The position numbers and the translations under genes are program-made. Under the pieces are notes generated by a model. It ran no database searches. It saw only the letters and a list, made by a program, of their open reading frames with translations, and had not been told where the DNA came from. This document shows, piece by piece, positions 1 to 9,011 of a DNA stretch of 64,000 nt (position 1 is the first letter of the stretch; each line of letters opens with the position of its first letter). Source of the stretch: JBGTFE01 sp036403235. GTDB taxonomy: Bacteria; Acidobacteriota; Blastocatellia; Pyrinomonadales; Pyrinomonadaceae. The stretch is from NCBI GenBank assembly GCA_036403235.1, contig DASWRI010000033.1, positions 62,001 to 126,000 of the forward strand, read 5' to 3'.

Positions 1-554
1 GTCTCGTAATTCCAGTAGCTTTTCGCGCCTTTGCCGACACCGGATTTCGATTCGTCGACGTAAATCAGCCGTCCGGCGACGCAGCCGACCGACTCGTCGG
101 CAAAATTCGGCAGCATCACGCGCAAGACGTCTTTTTCATAGGCGGTCGTCGCGTCGGAAAACAAAATTATCTCGCCCGACGCTTGTTCGACGGCTTTGTT
201 CTGCGTGAAAGTTTTGCCCATTCGGCCGTCCTGCCGGAAAAGCCTGACGCCGCGCGCCGAAAATTCACCGACGATTTTATCGGTGTTGTCGGTCGAGCCG
301 TCGGACGCGACCAGAATCTCCAGCTTTTCTTTCGGATAATCAATCAGCAGTGTGTTTTCGAGCTTGGCGCGAATCGCTTTTTCTTCGTTATAAGCCGTAA
401 TTAAAATCGTTGCGGTGGGCGCAAATTCCGCCTTTTTGACTTCGAGCGGGCGCGCGACGCTGACCAGATACACAAGCAGCGGATAGCCGACGTAAACGTA
501 TAGAAGCGCGACGGCGCTTATCCAGAAAATAACTTGTGCGGTTTCCAATATCAT
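1..554 (-). CDS. Family 2 glycosyltransferase, N-terminal part (cut by window edge)
   Basis: Reading leftward from the ATG at 554, an open frame runs to the window edge, giving about 184 residues. The first ~30 form a hydrophobic segment (VIFWISAVALLYVYVGYPLL), then comes a GT-A fold start: ATILITAYNEEKAI, the nucleotide-binding LVASDGSTDNT and an acidic LFSDATT motif. This is the pattern of membrane-anchored family 2 glycosyltransferases that use nucleotide sugars at the inner membrane. The catalytic C-terminal half lies outside the window. It follows the O-antigen-ligase-like gene on the same strand, which fits a surface polysaccharide role. The substrate cannot be told. Confidence 0.88.
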   Translation of the reverse strand, partial: MILETAQVIFWISAVALLYVYVGYPLLVYLVSVARPLEVKKAEFAPTATILITAYNEEKAIRAKLENTLLIDYPKEKLEILVASDGSTDNTDKIVGEFSARGVRLFRQDGRMGKTFTQNKAVEQASGEIILFSDATTAYEKDVLRVMLPNFADESVGCVAGRLIYVDESKSGVGKGAKSYWNYE

Positions 555-570
555 TAAAAGCAATTTTTAC

Positions 571-649
571 CACCGAGACACAGAGAAAATTAAAATAAAA
601 TCTGTATTTGTCTGCGGTTTCATATTCTTAAAATCTCCGTGTCTCGGTG
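571..649. repeat. Intergenic imperfect inverted repeat (CACCGAGACACAGAGA type)
   Basis: The arm at 571-590 begins CACCGAGACACAGAG. The reverse complement of 632-649 gives CACCGAGACACGGAG, one mismatch in 15. It fills the gap between the 3' end of the O-antigen-ligase-like gene and the glycosyltransferase start, and could act as terminator or processing signal. Confidence 0.75.
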
Positions 650-650
650 A

Positions 651-2264
651 TTAATTTTCTTCCGTCTTTTTCCATTCCCAGAGCGGCGCGGCTTTTACCT
701 CTTCGTGCAGATTATTTTCGATTTGATAAATCCGCCTGAAAGCGACGGCGTAAGCAATCAGGTAATAAATAAACCAATTATAAGCGACCGAAACAAAAAA
801 CGATGAAACCATATAGCCGACTATCGACGCTTGAAGCCCGATAGATACATAATAAAACCAATCGTGCTCTTCTTTCGCAAAAAGCGTGCGCTCAATCGCG
901 CTGAGCTTTCGAAACGGGCTTATCATAAAAATCAGATAAGCCGCCAGGCCCAAAAGTCCGAGCTCGGACGAAACCTGCGTGAAAGCGTTGTGCGTCACCA
1001 GATTATGAACGCCGACAATCGGAAAACAGCCCATCCCGATGCCCCAAGGATTTCGCAGACTGACGACAATCGAGCGCTCCAGAAGCTCGCGCCGCTGGTC
1101 TGATGAGCCGACCGGGTCGGTCGCCAGACCGAAAATCGAAAGTATGCGCACGCCGTAATTTCCGGGCGCGAACAAAACGAAAAGCCCGCCGAAAAAAATC
1201 GACGCGAGCGAAACGTTGAGGCGATTTCTCCGGGCCAGCTTCCAAATCAAAACGCACGAAACGGCGACCAGTCCGAGAAAGCCGCCGCGCGAGAAAGTGA
1301 CCGTGTTGGCGCCGACAAAAAGCGCCGCCATCGCAAAATAAATCCAGCGCATAAAAACGTTTTTGGTTGCCAGCGCGAGGCACAGCGCGAGCGGCATCAT
1401 CGTCACCAGATGGAGCGCCAAATCGTTCGGGTTCGAAAACAGGCCGCCGATATCGACCTTGACGCGGTAGCCTTCAGCGTTGAGCTCGCCGCGCATATAC
1501 ATCGCGAGCGCCGTGTAGCTCAAAATCAAACCGACCGAAAGCGAAATCCACATCACGCCCATCAGGCGGCGGCGCGTGCGCAGAACGTTGACCATGACGA
1601 TAAACATGATGGCCGCTTTGCTGAACGTATCGTTAAAAGTCTGCCACGCCGTTCCCGGGTCTTTCGAAACCGGCATCGTAAAAAGCGCGATTAAAGTCAG
1701 AACCAGAATGCATTTTACTTCGGTCGAAAGCACCGTCAGCGAGCCTTCGGTCGTAAACTGCGTCGGGATGTAAATCAAAAGCGTCGCGAGCGCGAAATAA
1801 AACGCCGTCGCCGAAAGAAACGAAAGCCCGTCGATGAGCTCATACGGCCGGTAAAGAACGAGAATCGAAAAAAGATAAAGCCCGATGTAAGACAAAGTAT
1901 GGCCGTTTCGCGCGAGCCAGCGGTCGTTTGCCAACAAATCGAAATCCTTCTGCGCTTTTTTTGCTACCTTTTTTTGCTTTTGTTCTTCGGCGTAAGTAAA
2001 TTCTTTGGGCAGCTCCGGGCTTTCGTTCGACGGCGCAACAAAAAGTTCCGTCCGAATCGTTTCCGCGGGCGGCGGAACTGGTTCGGACGGAATTTCTATT
2101 TTCTTAATTTCCCTTTTCGGGTTGATTAAACTGTCGGCGAGTAAATTTTTATTTTTGCCGTTTAAAGGCCTCAGCGCCTTCTGGTCGCCCGAGTTTGCGC
2201 CGCCGTTTTTTGCGGTTGAGTTTAGCGATTTGTAATCGGGACTTTCTAAGCGTTTGGCAGACAT
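651..2264 (-). CDS. O-antigen ligase / Wzy polymerase-like membrane protein
   Basis: 537 residues. The first ~115 are charged and proline-rich and likely cytoplasmic. About ten hydrophobic segments follow, with a large loop between late helices. The repeated Arg-rich turns, a GGLFSNPNDLALHL stretch and the late SSELGLLGLAAYLIF segment are typical of the O-antigen ligase/polymerase (Wzy_C) superfamily. These inner-membrane enzymes join or polymerise lipid-linked glycans on the periplasmic face. The gene is read before the neighbouring glycosyltransferase on the same strand. The long N-terminal extension is unusual for the family. Ligase versus polymerase cannot be decided from sequence. Confidence 0.8.
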   Translation of the reverse strand: MSAKRLESPDYKSLNSTAKNGGANSGDQKALRPLNGKNKNLLADSLINPKREIKKIEIPSEPVPPPAETIRTELFVAPSNESPELPKEFTYAEEQKQKKVAKKAQKDFDLLANDRWLARNGHTLSYIGLYLFSILVLYRPYELIDGLSFLSATAFYFALATLLIYIPTQFTTEGSLTVLSTEVKCILVLTLIALFTMPVSKDPGTAWQTFNDTFSKAAIMFIVMVNVLRTRRRLMGVMWISLSVGLILSYTALAMYMRGELNAEGYRVKVDIGGLFSNPNDLALHLVTMMPLALCLALATKNVFMRWIYFAMAALFVGANTVTFSRGGFLGLVAVSCVLIWKLARRNRLNVSLASIFFGGLFVLFAPGNYGVRILSIFGLATDPVGSSDQRRELLERSIVVSLRNPWGIGMGCFPIVGVHNLVTHNAFTQVSSELGLLGLAAYLIFMISPFRKLSAIERTLFAKEEHDWFYYVSIGLQASIVGYMVSSFFVSVAYNWFIYYLIAYAVAFRRIYQIENNLHEEVKAAPLWEWKKTEEN

Positions 2265-2378
2265 TTGCGGAATCGGGCGCCGTCATTTTCGAGGAAAAAT
2301 TCTGGTGTTTTATGGCTGGGTTTTGGTCTGTGATATTTGCGACTGACATTTTTGCATTTTGGCTGAGAACTGAGAAAA

Positions 2379-2434
2379 AGTTGATAGTTGATAGTGGATA
2401 ACTGATAGTTTCTTTTCACTATCGACTATCAACT
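2379..2434. repeat. Intergenic hairpin of GTTGATA-type heptamers
   Basis: Arm 2379-2396 reads AGTTGATAGTTGATAGTG. The reverse complement of 2417-2434 is identical except for one base. The arm is made of near-7-nt repeats (GTTGATA, GTTGATA, GTGGATA). The right arm overlaps the stop codon of the sigma-like gene, so it could form the 3' hairpin of that transcript. Confidence 0.75.
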
Positions 2435-3584
2435 AAACCGTGACTTCTTGTTTTTCGAGGGCGATTAAATCGCGCACTTTGCGGCGCAGGGCTTTTTCAA
2501 AGTGGCGTGCTTCGTTGACGCCGTTAAAGGAAAGCGATTGCAGATTTGACTCGATGCGCTTGCGGTAATCTGAAACTAAAGAATCGGAAACGCCGAGCAT
2601 TTCGGCGACTTCGAGCTGCGTTCCGCTGTCGGAAATCAGATAGCAGTGCCACAAAACGCTAATCATACGGTTGTATTGCTTGGCTTTTCCGCGTACCGAT
2701 TTTTCCAGATTCTTCAAAAAATTATCGACGTATTCCGCCGCCGAAAGCTCGGCTTCGCGACGGAGAACGTTTTCTTCCGGGTCTTCGCGCGTGTCGGCCG
2801 GGTCGAATTCGTATTTATTGTCCTCGTCGTCGTTGCTCGCGCCGCTAATCGGGACGAGATAAATGTCCATTACCGGCAGACGCGACATGACGAACGAGCG
2901 CAAAGAGCGAACATCGACGGGCGAATCGACGGCTTTGAAAACCTTGACGATTAATTTTTCCAAATCGACGTTGCTGATGACAATTTGCGCGTCACCCGTG
3001 CACCCGACCATACGCGTATCGCGGCTGTGAAAAGAGACGACCTTGACGCGCTCTTCCATTTCCTGGACGTTGCGGCGCGTCTTGCTGTTCATCCATTCGG
3101 CCAGACCGTAAAGCCGGTCGGCCAGACGGCGATGAACGTCCGGATTGTCGAAATTATCAAAACGCTTGAACGTTTTGCTCGTTTGAATGAGCGTCGAAAC
3201 TCGCCGCGCGAGGCGATAAGATTCGGGATAGCGTTTGCGCAGCTCGGCCGTCAGCAGATTCGTCAGCTCGATTTGCGAGATTTCCGCTTCGATTTCCGAA
3301 TCGGTCATCTCCGTGTCGAGATAATGCTGAAAGCGCTCTTTGCTTAAAAGAGCCACGAAAAGCTCCTGCGTTAAATCCGTGTAAGCATTGTGTTTGCCTT
3401 CTTCGATAAGAAAGCCGGCGCGTTTCGAAGCGCGCACCAGAGGGTGTGAGGAAACTATTCTGTGCAGTTCCGACCAGATTTGATTAACATCCGATACCTT
3501 GAGGCTTTCCGTCCATTTTCCGACCTTTATTTGCCGGTTTTGAATAGTTTTCGGCACGCGTCCCTGCTGTTTGATTGCACTCAT
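2433..3584 (-). CDS. Divergent sigma-factor-like regulator
   Basis: 383 residues, not a standard family I can name. Residues ~68-80 contain DLTQELFVALL, close to the DLTQEVFIxL of ECF sigma region 2. The C-terminal third has a helix-turn-helix (QLEVAEMLGVSDSLVSDYRKRI) placed like sigma region 4. An acidic linker of about 25 residues precedes it. The protein is roughly twice the size of a normal ECF sigma factor, with a long extra middle part. The divergent neighbour encodes a small Cys/His protein of anti-sigma zinc-finger type, which suggests a regulatory pair. The sigma-like role is inferred from motifs only; another RNA-polymerase-associated or DNA-binding role is possible. Confidence 0.6.
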   Translation of the reverse strand: MSAIKQQGRVPKTIQNRQIKVGKWTESLKVSDVNQIWSELHRIVSSHPLVRASKRAGFLIEEGKHNAYTDLTQELFVALLSKERFQHYLDTEMTDSEIEAEISQIELTNLLTAELRKRYPESYRLARRVSTLIQTSKTFKRFDNFDNPDVHRRLADRLYGLAEWMNSKTRRNVQEMEERVKVVSFHSRDTRMVGCTGDAQIVISNVDLEKLIVKVFKAVDSPVDVRSLRSFVMSRLPVMDIYLVPISGASNDDEDNKYEFDPADTREDPEENVLRREAELSAAEYVDNFLKNLEKSVRGKAKQYNRMISVLWHCYLISDSGTQLEVAEMLGVSDSLVSDYRKRIESNLQSLSFNGVNEARHFEKALRRKVRDLIALEKQEVTV

Positions 3585-4090
3585 AAATTACCTTTTCGAT
3601 TATTTTTTGTGATTTTTGCGACTCGTTTTTAGAAAGCAATATCCGCTCCGCTCTTTTTGTGAAAATCGCTTCCCGACGCGATATCTATTCCACAAAATTC
3701 TGGCTAAACCTGCTTGACAACTTTTCGCAATTTAGAGATTGGTAGAAAAAACTTTTTGTAAATTAACCGCCGAGCAGCGCAGCTAATTTGGCGAGCGATT
3801 GGTAGGATATTGTGTGTCTCACCAACCTACAATTTAGATGTTACCAATTATTTTCGATTTGGGCAACAGTTTTTTGTAAGTTTTTATAATGTTTAACTAA
3901 TGAGATAAACTTACTCATTGCATCAGTTGCAGAAAATAAGCCTTTTGCTTTGTATTTTTTTTTGATTTTTAGTCGATAAGTTTTGGAACGAAAGCGGCAT
4001 TACAGATTTATTTTTTTTGTAACGCAAATATTTCATCCTTGTCGATTTTACGGGTGAGGAGTCGGAAATTTACGCGTTCACCCTGAAGAT
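3585..4090. other. AT-rich divergent intergenic region
   Basis: About 500 bases between the divergent sigma-like gene and the zinc-finger gene. It holds no open frame of note. A TATAAT hexamer lies at 3885-3890 with no good -35 partner at standard spacing. A short AATGAG/CTCATT inverted repeat sits near 3899-3919, and GATTGGTAG is repeated around 3737 and 3799. Both genes probably have their promoters here, but none can be fixed by eye. Confidence 0.4.
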
Positions 4091-4402
4091 ATGTTTTCGA
4101 TAAAAATGGTTACTTTTTGCAAAAGCGCAAATTGTCCTTCATCACATAAATTACTGACGTTTCAAAACGACGAGGCGAGCGAGCGCGAGACGCGTCACAT
4201 TCGCGGTCATCTGGCCGGCTGCGAATTTTGCGCGGCCGAAATCGAGTTTTACGCGCATTACCCGCAAAGCGAGGAAACCATTTCCGAAGTCGAAATTCCG
4301 CTTCCGCTCTACGAGCTCGCCGAGGCGCTTCTGAGCAACAAGCACAAGGATTTTTCATTGCTCAACAAACTTCTCAGCGAAACCGACGGCGTCAAAATAT
4401 AA
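4091..4402 (+). CDS. Small anti-sigma-type zinc-finger protein
   Basis: 103 residues. The centre has RHIRGHLAGCEFCAAEI, the H-x3-C-x2-C signature of the zinc-finger domain of anti-sigma factors, with a preceding CPSSH. Unlike typical anti-sigma factors it lacks a membrane segment, so it would be cytoplasmic. It diverges from the sigma-like gene across a 500-base gap, making it a candidate partner. The ATG at 4091 is used; an in-frame ATG at 4106 is an alternative. Function is inferred from the motif. Confidence 0.7.
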   Translation: MFSIKMVTFCKSANCPSSHKLLTFQNDEASERETRHIRGHLAGCEFCAAEIEFYAHYPQSEETISEVEIPLPLYELAEALLSNKHKDFSLLNKLLSETDGVKI

Positions 4403-4410
4403 AGCAATTT

Positions 4411-4485
4411 TTACCACTAAAGAACAGACAGAGGGCACAGAGAAATTATTGAAAATCTCTGTGCCTCTGTTTTCTCTGTAGTAAA
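4411..4485. repeat. Convergent-gene hairpin (CAGAGGCACAGAGA type)
   Basis: The arm at 4411-4445 contains CAGAGGGCACAGAGA. The arm at 4453-4485 has the reverse complement TCTCTGTGCCTCTG plus further pairing out to TTACCACT/AGTAAA. It lies exactly between two converging genes and could terminate both. Confidence 0.75.
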
Positions 4486-4493
4486 TTCTCTTC

Positions 4494-6323
4494 TCAGCTT
4501 CCGCAGATTTCGTCAATCGCTTCTTCGTACTTTTCGTCAATCACGCTGCGTTTGATTTTCAGCGTCGGCGTCATTTCGCCTTTATCAATCGAAAACTCGC
4601 GCGGCAGCAGATAAACTCTTTTCACACGCTCGTATTCGTTTATCTCGCGCGTAAACTCAAGCGCGTCGCGCTGGACGCGTTTGACGACGTGCCGGTTTTC
4701 GCAAAGTTCCTCGCGCGAGCCTTCCGCCTGAATTCCCTCTTCCTTTAAGGTTTGCTTCAAGGCTTCCCAATCGGGCACAATCAGCGCGCCGACTTGTTTT
4801 CTGCCCGAGCCGACGACGACCGCCTGCGAGACGAGCGGCGATTGCTTCAAAAGACTTTCGACCTGAAGCGGCGCGACGTATTTTCCGTTCGATAATTTGA
4901 ACAAATCCTTCAAACGGTCGGTGACGTAAAAATGCCCGTCCTGGTCGCGATAACCGACGTCGCCCGTGTGATAAAAGCCTTCCGCATCAATTGCCTGGGT
5001 GGTTTCTTCGGGTTTATTGTAGTAGCCTTTCATCACGTTTCGGCCGCGGATGAGGATTTCGCTGTCAGCCTCGGCAATCCGCATTTCGATTCCTTCAAAC
5101 GGCGTTCCGATTGAGCCGACCTTGTTGTCGTCGGGACGATTGGCGCAGGTGATGCACGCTTCGGTCATGCCGTAGCCCTGCAGAATCGGAATGCCGGCCG
5201 CCCAGAAAGCATAGGATAATTTTTTCGACAGCGGCGCGCCGCCCGAGACGAAAAATCTCAAGCTTCCGCCGACGCCGTCGCGCCATTTCGAAAAAACAAG
5301 CCGGCTCGCAATCATCTGTTTGGCCGCCAAAACCGGCGAAACCGAATCGTGCATGTCTTTCGCCGCCCAATATTCCTGACCGACTTCGAGAGCCCAATCG
5401 AAAAGCTTTGTTTTAAAGCCGCCGGCGGATTTTCCTTTTTTGACAATCTTGTGATAAACCTGCTCGAAAAGACGCGGGACGGCCGTCATAATCGTCGGGC
5501 GCGCTTCCTGCAGGTGCGACGCGAGCTGGTCGAACGAAGCGCAGTAATTTATCGAAACGCCGTTTGAGCAGAGCACGTAAAAAACGGTTCGCTCAAAAAT
5601 ATGCGAGAGCGGCAAAACGGCGAGCGAGCGGTCGGTCGTTTTTATCGGCAAGCCTTTTGAAATCACGACGACATTCGAAACAAAATTTTCGTGCGTCAGC
5701 ATCACGCCTTTCGGCTCGCCGGTCGTGCCGGACGTGTAAATGACCGTGGCTAAATCGTTTGTTTCGATTTTTGAGAGAAAATTTTCAAAGCTGTTTGAAT
5801 CGATTTTGTCGAGCGCCGCGCCGCGTCGCTCGATATCGGCGAGCGCGAGCGCACGATTTTCGCCGTCGGGAATCGAATTTTCGTCAAAGAAAATTAATTT
5901 TTCAATCGTCTCGACCGATTCGATAGCGCGCTCGGCATGCTTGAATAATTTTTTGCCCGAAACAAAAAGCATTTTCGCGCCCGAATCTTCCAGGATGTAT
6001 CGAATCTGCTCGACGGCCTGCGTCGTATAAATCGGAACGACGACGGCGCGCAAGGCGAGCGCCGCCAAATCGGTCAAAGACCATTCGGGACGGTTTTCCG
6101 AGATAATCGCGATGCGGTCGCCCGCTTTGACGCCCAAATCGGAAAGCCCGAGCGCGAGACGTTTGATTTTTTCGATGGCTTCCGCGCCCGAAATATGTTT
6201 CCAGACGTTTTCGAGTTTATAGCTCAAAGCGTCCGGTTTATGGTTGCGGCGAAACGATTCGAGGCAGTAAGCGGGAAGCGTCTGCGGCAAATTTTCAAAT
6301 CCGATTAAATTTTCTGCTGTCAT
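4494..6323 (-). CDS. Long-chain acyl-CoA synthetase (AMP-forming)
   Basis: 609 residues, the normal length for bacterial FadD15/FAA1-like ligases. The AMP-binding P-loop TVIYTSGTTGEPKGVMLTH is present, followed by the adenylate motif LQGYGMTEA and the YHTGDVG and DRLKDLFKLSNGKYV motifs of the C-terminal lid. It activates fatty acids with ATP and CoA at the inner membrane. It is monocistronic by context, with comM upstream on the same strand beyond a 120-base gap holding an inverted repeat. A second, more distant ligase is at 38919-40583. Chain-length preference cannot be read from sequence. Confidence 0.92.
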   Translation of the reverse strand: MTAENLIGFENLPQTLPAYCLESFRRNHKPDALSYKLENVWKHISGAEAIEKIKRLALGLSDLGVKAGDRIAIISENRPEWSLTDLAALALRAVVVPIYTTQAVEQIRYILEDSGAKMLFVSGKKLFKHAERAIESVETIEKLIFFDENSIPDGENRALALADIERRGAALDKIDSNSFENFLSKIETNDLATVIYTSGTTGEPKGVMLTHENFVSNVVVISKGLPIKTTDRSLAVLPLSHIFERTVFYVLCSNGVSINYCASFDQLASHLQEARPTIMTAVPRLFEQVYHKIVKKGKSAGGFKTKLFDWALEVGQEYWAAKDMHDSVSPVLAAKQMIASRLVFSKWRDGVGGSLRFFVSGGAPLSKKLSYAFWAAGIPILQGYGMTEACITCANRPDDNKVGSIGTPFEGIEMRIAEADSEILIRGRNVMKGYYNKPEETTQAIDAEGFYHTGDVGYRDQDGHFYVTDRLKDLFKLSNGKYVAPLQVESLLKQSPLVSQAVVVGSGRKQVGALIVPDWEALKQTLKEEGIQAEGSREELCENRHVVKRVQRDALEFTREINEYERVKRVYLLPREFSIDKGEMTPTLKIKRSVIDEKYEEAIDEICGS

Positions 6324-6343
6324 TATTTTTTACTGATTATATC

Positions 6344-6441
6344 TTAACGCAAAGGCGCAGAGACGCGAAGCCGCAAAGTTTTTAAGACAATTTGGAATAG
6401 TAATTATCTTTTTATATTTTTCCTTTGCGCCTTTGCCTTAA
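6344..6441. repeat. Intergenic inverted repeat (TTAAGGCAAAGGCGCAAAG type)
   Basis: Arm 6344-6362 reads TTAACGCAAAGGCGCAGAG and continues with further GACGCGAAG and CGCAAAG units. Arm 6422-6441 is the near reverse complement (CCTTTGCGCCTTTGCCTTAA). Repeat units of 7-9 nt are visible. It separates the 3' end of comM from the acyl-CoA synthetase start. Confidence 0.7.
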
Positions 6442-6442
6442 A

Positions 6443-8014
6443 TTACGTCCAGTAATTTCTATCGAGCGAGCGGTAATTGATGGCTTCGCTGATGTGCGTC
6501 GGCAGAATATTTTCTTTTCCTTCCAAATCGGCAATCGTGCGCGCGACTTTCAGGATTCGGTCGTGCGCGCGGGCGGAAAGTCCCTGCCGGAGCATCGCGC
6601 GTTCGAGCAGATTTTCGCTCTCAGAGTCGAGCGCGCAAAACCTTTGAATGTGCGCCGGCAGCATCGCAGAGTTTGAAAAAACGCCTTCGCCCGCAAATCT
6701 TTTCAATTGTATCTCGCGCGCTTTTATCACTCTGGCCCGAATCGTCTCTGACGAATCGCCTTCGGGCGTGCCGCGCCCGCGCAGTTCTTTGAAATTTACC
6801 GCCGGAACGTCGATGTGAATGTCGATTCTATCAAGCAGCGGGCCGGAAATTTTGCCGACGTAGCGTTGAATCTGAACGGGCGAGCAGCGGCATTCGCGGT
6901 GGCTTGCGCCAAAATACCCGCACGGGCACGGATTCATCGACGCGATGAGCGTAAAGCTCGCCGGAAACGTGAGCGACGTGGCGGCGCGGCTGATTGTCAC
7001 CTGCTTGTCTTCCAACGGCTGGCGGAGAACTTCGAGCACGCTGCGGTCAAATTCGGGCAATTCGTCGAGAAAAAGAACGCCGAGATGCGCCAGAGAAACT
7101 TCGCCTGGTTTCGGAATCGAGCCGCCGCCGATGAGACCGGCCTGCGAAACGGTGTGATGCGGCGATTTAAAAGGTCTCGCGGTAATCAAACCGGATTTTC
7201 CCGTCAGACCGGCGACCGAGTGAATTTTTGTAATTTCCAGCGCTTCTTCAAATTCGAGCGGCGGCAAAATCGTCGGTAAGCGCTTCGCCAGCATCGTTTT
7301 TCCCGAGCCCGGGCTTCCGAGCATGAGCAAATTGTGGCTTCCGGCGGCGGCAATTTCGAGCGCGCGCTTGGCGCTTTGCTGCCCGCGAACTTCCGAAAAA
7401 TCGATTCGATATTTGTTTTCGCCGTTTTTTATTTCGGAAATATCGAGCTTTAAGGGCGAAACGATTGTTTCGTTTCCGCTCAATAAAGCTTTGCTCGTTT
7501 CGACCGCCTCGCGCAAATCGCGAATCGGATAAACGTTGACGTCTTTGACGACGGCTGCCTCGGTCGCGTTTTCTTCGGGCAGAAGCAGATTTTTGACGCC
7601 GTTTTCTCTTGCTCTCAAAGCAATCGAAAGCGCTCCGCGCACCGGGCGAACGCGCCCGTCGAGTGAAAGCTCGCCGATGCTCAGGATGTTTTCGAGCGTT
7701 TCGAAACTTCCCAAATCGCCGTTCGCGCCTAAGATTCCGAGCGCAATCGGCAAATCAAAGCTCGCGCCTTCTTTGCGCACATCTGCCGGAGCGAGATTTA
7801 TCGTCGTCTTGTGAAACGGGAAAAAGAACGCGCTGTTGGTAATCGCGGCGCGGATTCGCTCGCGCGATTCGCGAATCGCCGTGTCCGGCAAACCGACGAT
7901 TAAAACGGGCGAAGACGTATCGGCCTCGCCTTTGACCGGCTGAAGATTTACCTCGATATCAACGACCAGCGCGTCGATGCCGTAAACGGCGGCTGACTGC
8001 GTCAGGAAAAGCAT
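6443..8014 (-). CDS. comM: ComM/YifB family AAA+ ATPase (Mg-chelatase-like)
   Basis: 523 residues, full length for the family. N-terminal ChlI-like domain with the VGLPDTAIRESRERIRAA stretch, then a Walker A motif (MLGSPGSGKTMLAKRLP), the FKSPHHTVSQAGLIGGG segment, Walker B (LGVLFLDELPEF), and the Mg-chelatase C-terminal domain (ARAHDRILKVARTIADLEG). ComM homologues are hexameric helicases that drive branch migration when foreign DNA is integrated during natural transformation. The ATG at 8014 fits the family N-terminus. No competence gene is nearby. Confidence 0.93.
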   Translation of the reverse strand: MLFLTQSAAVYGIDALVVDIEVNLQPVKGEADTSSPVLIVGLPDTAIRESRERIRAAITNSAFFFPFHKTTINLAPADVRKEGASFDLPIALGILGANGDLGSFETLENILSIGELSLDGRVRPVRGALSIALRARENGVKNLLLPEENATEAAVVKDVNVYPIRDLREAVETSKALLSGNETIVSPLKLDISEIKNGENKYRIDFSEVRGQQSAKRALEIAAAGSHNLLMLGSPGSGKTMLAKRLPTILPPLEFEEALEITKIHSVAGLTGKSGLITARPFKSPHHTVSQAGLIGGGSIPKPGEVSLAHLGVLFLDELPEFDRSVLEVLRQPLEDKQVTISRAATSLTFPASFTLIASMNPCPCGYFGASHRECRCSPVQIQRYVGKISGPLLDRIDIHIDVPAVNFKELRGRGTPEGDSSETIRARVIKAREIQLKRFAGEGVFSNSAMLPAHIQRFCALDSESENLLERAMLRQGLSARAHDRILKVARTIADLEGKENILPTHISEAINYRSLDRNYWT

Positions 8015-8245
8015 AAAGTTATACCGTGTTTTATTTTTTTAGTAACTTTATAACAGAATTTTTATAAAAAGTCAGATATTTTTGCCAAATTCGGGAAAAT
8101 TTCATCTTAAATATCAAAAATTGATTTACCTTTTCCGAAACTTGTCATAAAATTACTTTGCCCCAAAGCAACTAATTTTCGGAGGTAGCTCATCATAAAC
8201 ACGGACGAAACATTAAATTCCGACAGTAATTTTCTAGGAGCATCT
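8015..8245. promoter_or_regulatory. Divergent promoter region with orphan Shine-Dalgarno
   Basis: 230 AT-rich bases between comM and the sigma gene. A perfect GGAGG at 8181-8185 has no ATG, GTG or TTG at proper distance, but an in-frame ATA at 8195 would add 17 residues to the sigma factor. A second site, AGGAG at 8235-8239, precedes the ATG at 8246 by 6 bases. Confidence 0.45.
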
Positions 8246-8908
8246 ATGGATTTGGCCTCGGCTCTTGAGCAAGACGTTGCGCTTCAGGTTGAGGACGGCG
8301 CAAGCGTTCCTGTATTACAAACTCCTGCAGAATCCGAAAAATTCGAAAAATTCGAAAAGGACGCGCCCGATTTTCTTCTGGCGCAGATTGCCGCGAAGGG
8401 CAATATCTCGGCTTTCGAGCTTTTGTATGAGCGCTATCACCGGCGGACGTATTCGCTTTGTATGCGAATGACCAACAGTCAGACCGAAGCCGAAGATTTG
8501 ACGCAGGAAGTTTTTATCCAGCTTTTCCGAAAAATCGGCAGCTTTCGCGGCGATTCGGCGTTTTCGACGTGGCTGCACCGTTTGACGGTCAACCAGGTTT
8601 TGATGCATTTTCGTCGCCGAAGCGTAAAAAACGAAAAAACATCCGAAAGCGGCGAGATGCCGGAGCAGACCGTTTCGGGAACGGAAAATCCGCGCAAAAT
8701 GCCGGTGCTCGACCGCATCGCCTTGAAAAACGCGGTCGCGCAGTTGCCGCCCGGCTACCGCAACGTTTTCGTTCTCCACGACGTCGAAGGCTACGAGCAC
8801 GAAGAAGTCGCGCGTCTCCTGAGAATTTCCGTCGGAACTTCAAAATCGCAGCTCCACAAAGCGCGTTTGAAGCTGCGCGGGCTTTTAATCAAGCAAAATG
8901 AAGCTTAA
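8246..8908 (+). CDS. ECF RNA polymerase sigma factor
   Basis: 220 residues. Region 2 is at ~55-120 (FELLYERYHRRTYSLCMRM, then AEDLTQEVFIQLFRKI and FSTWLHRLTVNQ). Region 4 is at ~155-215 (LPPGYRNVFVLHDVEGYEHEEVARLL, then GTSKSQLHKARLKLR). This is the RpoE-like extracytoplasmic-function layout. It directs transcription in response to envelope or other signals and is normally held by an anti-sigma factor; the next gene encodes a zinc-finger membrane protein of that kind. Start: ATG 8246 with AGGAG 6 bases upstream; a longer form from a non-standard codon is possible. The ~50-residue N-terminal tail is longer than usual. Confidence 0.93.
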   Translation: MDLASALEQDVALQVEDGASVPVLQTPAESEKFEKFEKDAPDFLLAQIAAKGNISAFELLYERYHRRTYSLCMRMTNSQTEAEDLTQEVFIQLFRKIGSFRGDSAFSTWLHRLTVNQVLMHFRRRSVKNEKTSESGEMPEQTVSGTENPRKMPVLDRIALKNAVAQLPPGYRNVFVLHDVEGYEHEEVARLLRISVGTSKSQLHKARLKLRGLLIKQNEA

Positions 8909-9011
8909 AATTAATTTTTTGCAAGGCAACCATAAACTTTTTGCGGCAATCTATTAGTTGAAGTCAAGATTTGGCGGAAGTAAACATTTTCTAACTTTCA
9001 AAGTAAATTCA

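Noticed and set aside
3714..3740. TTGACA at 3714 as a promoter
   Set aside because: No acceptable -10 at 16-18 bases, and it is nearly 400 bases from the gene it would serve.
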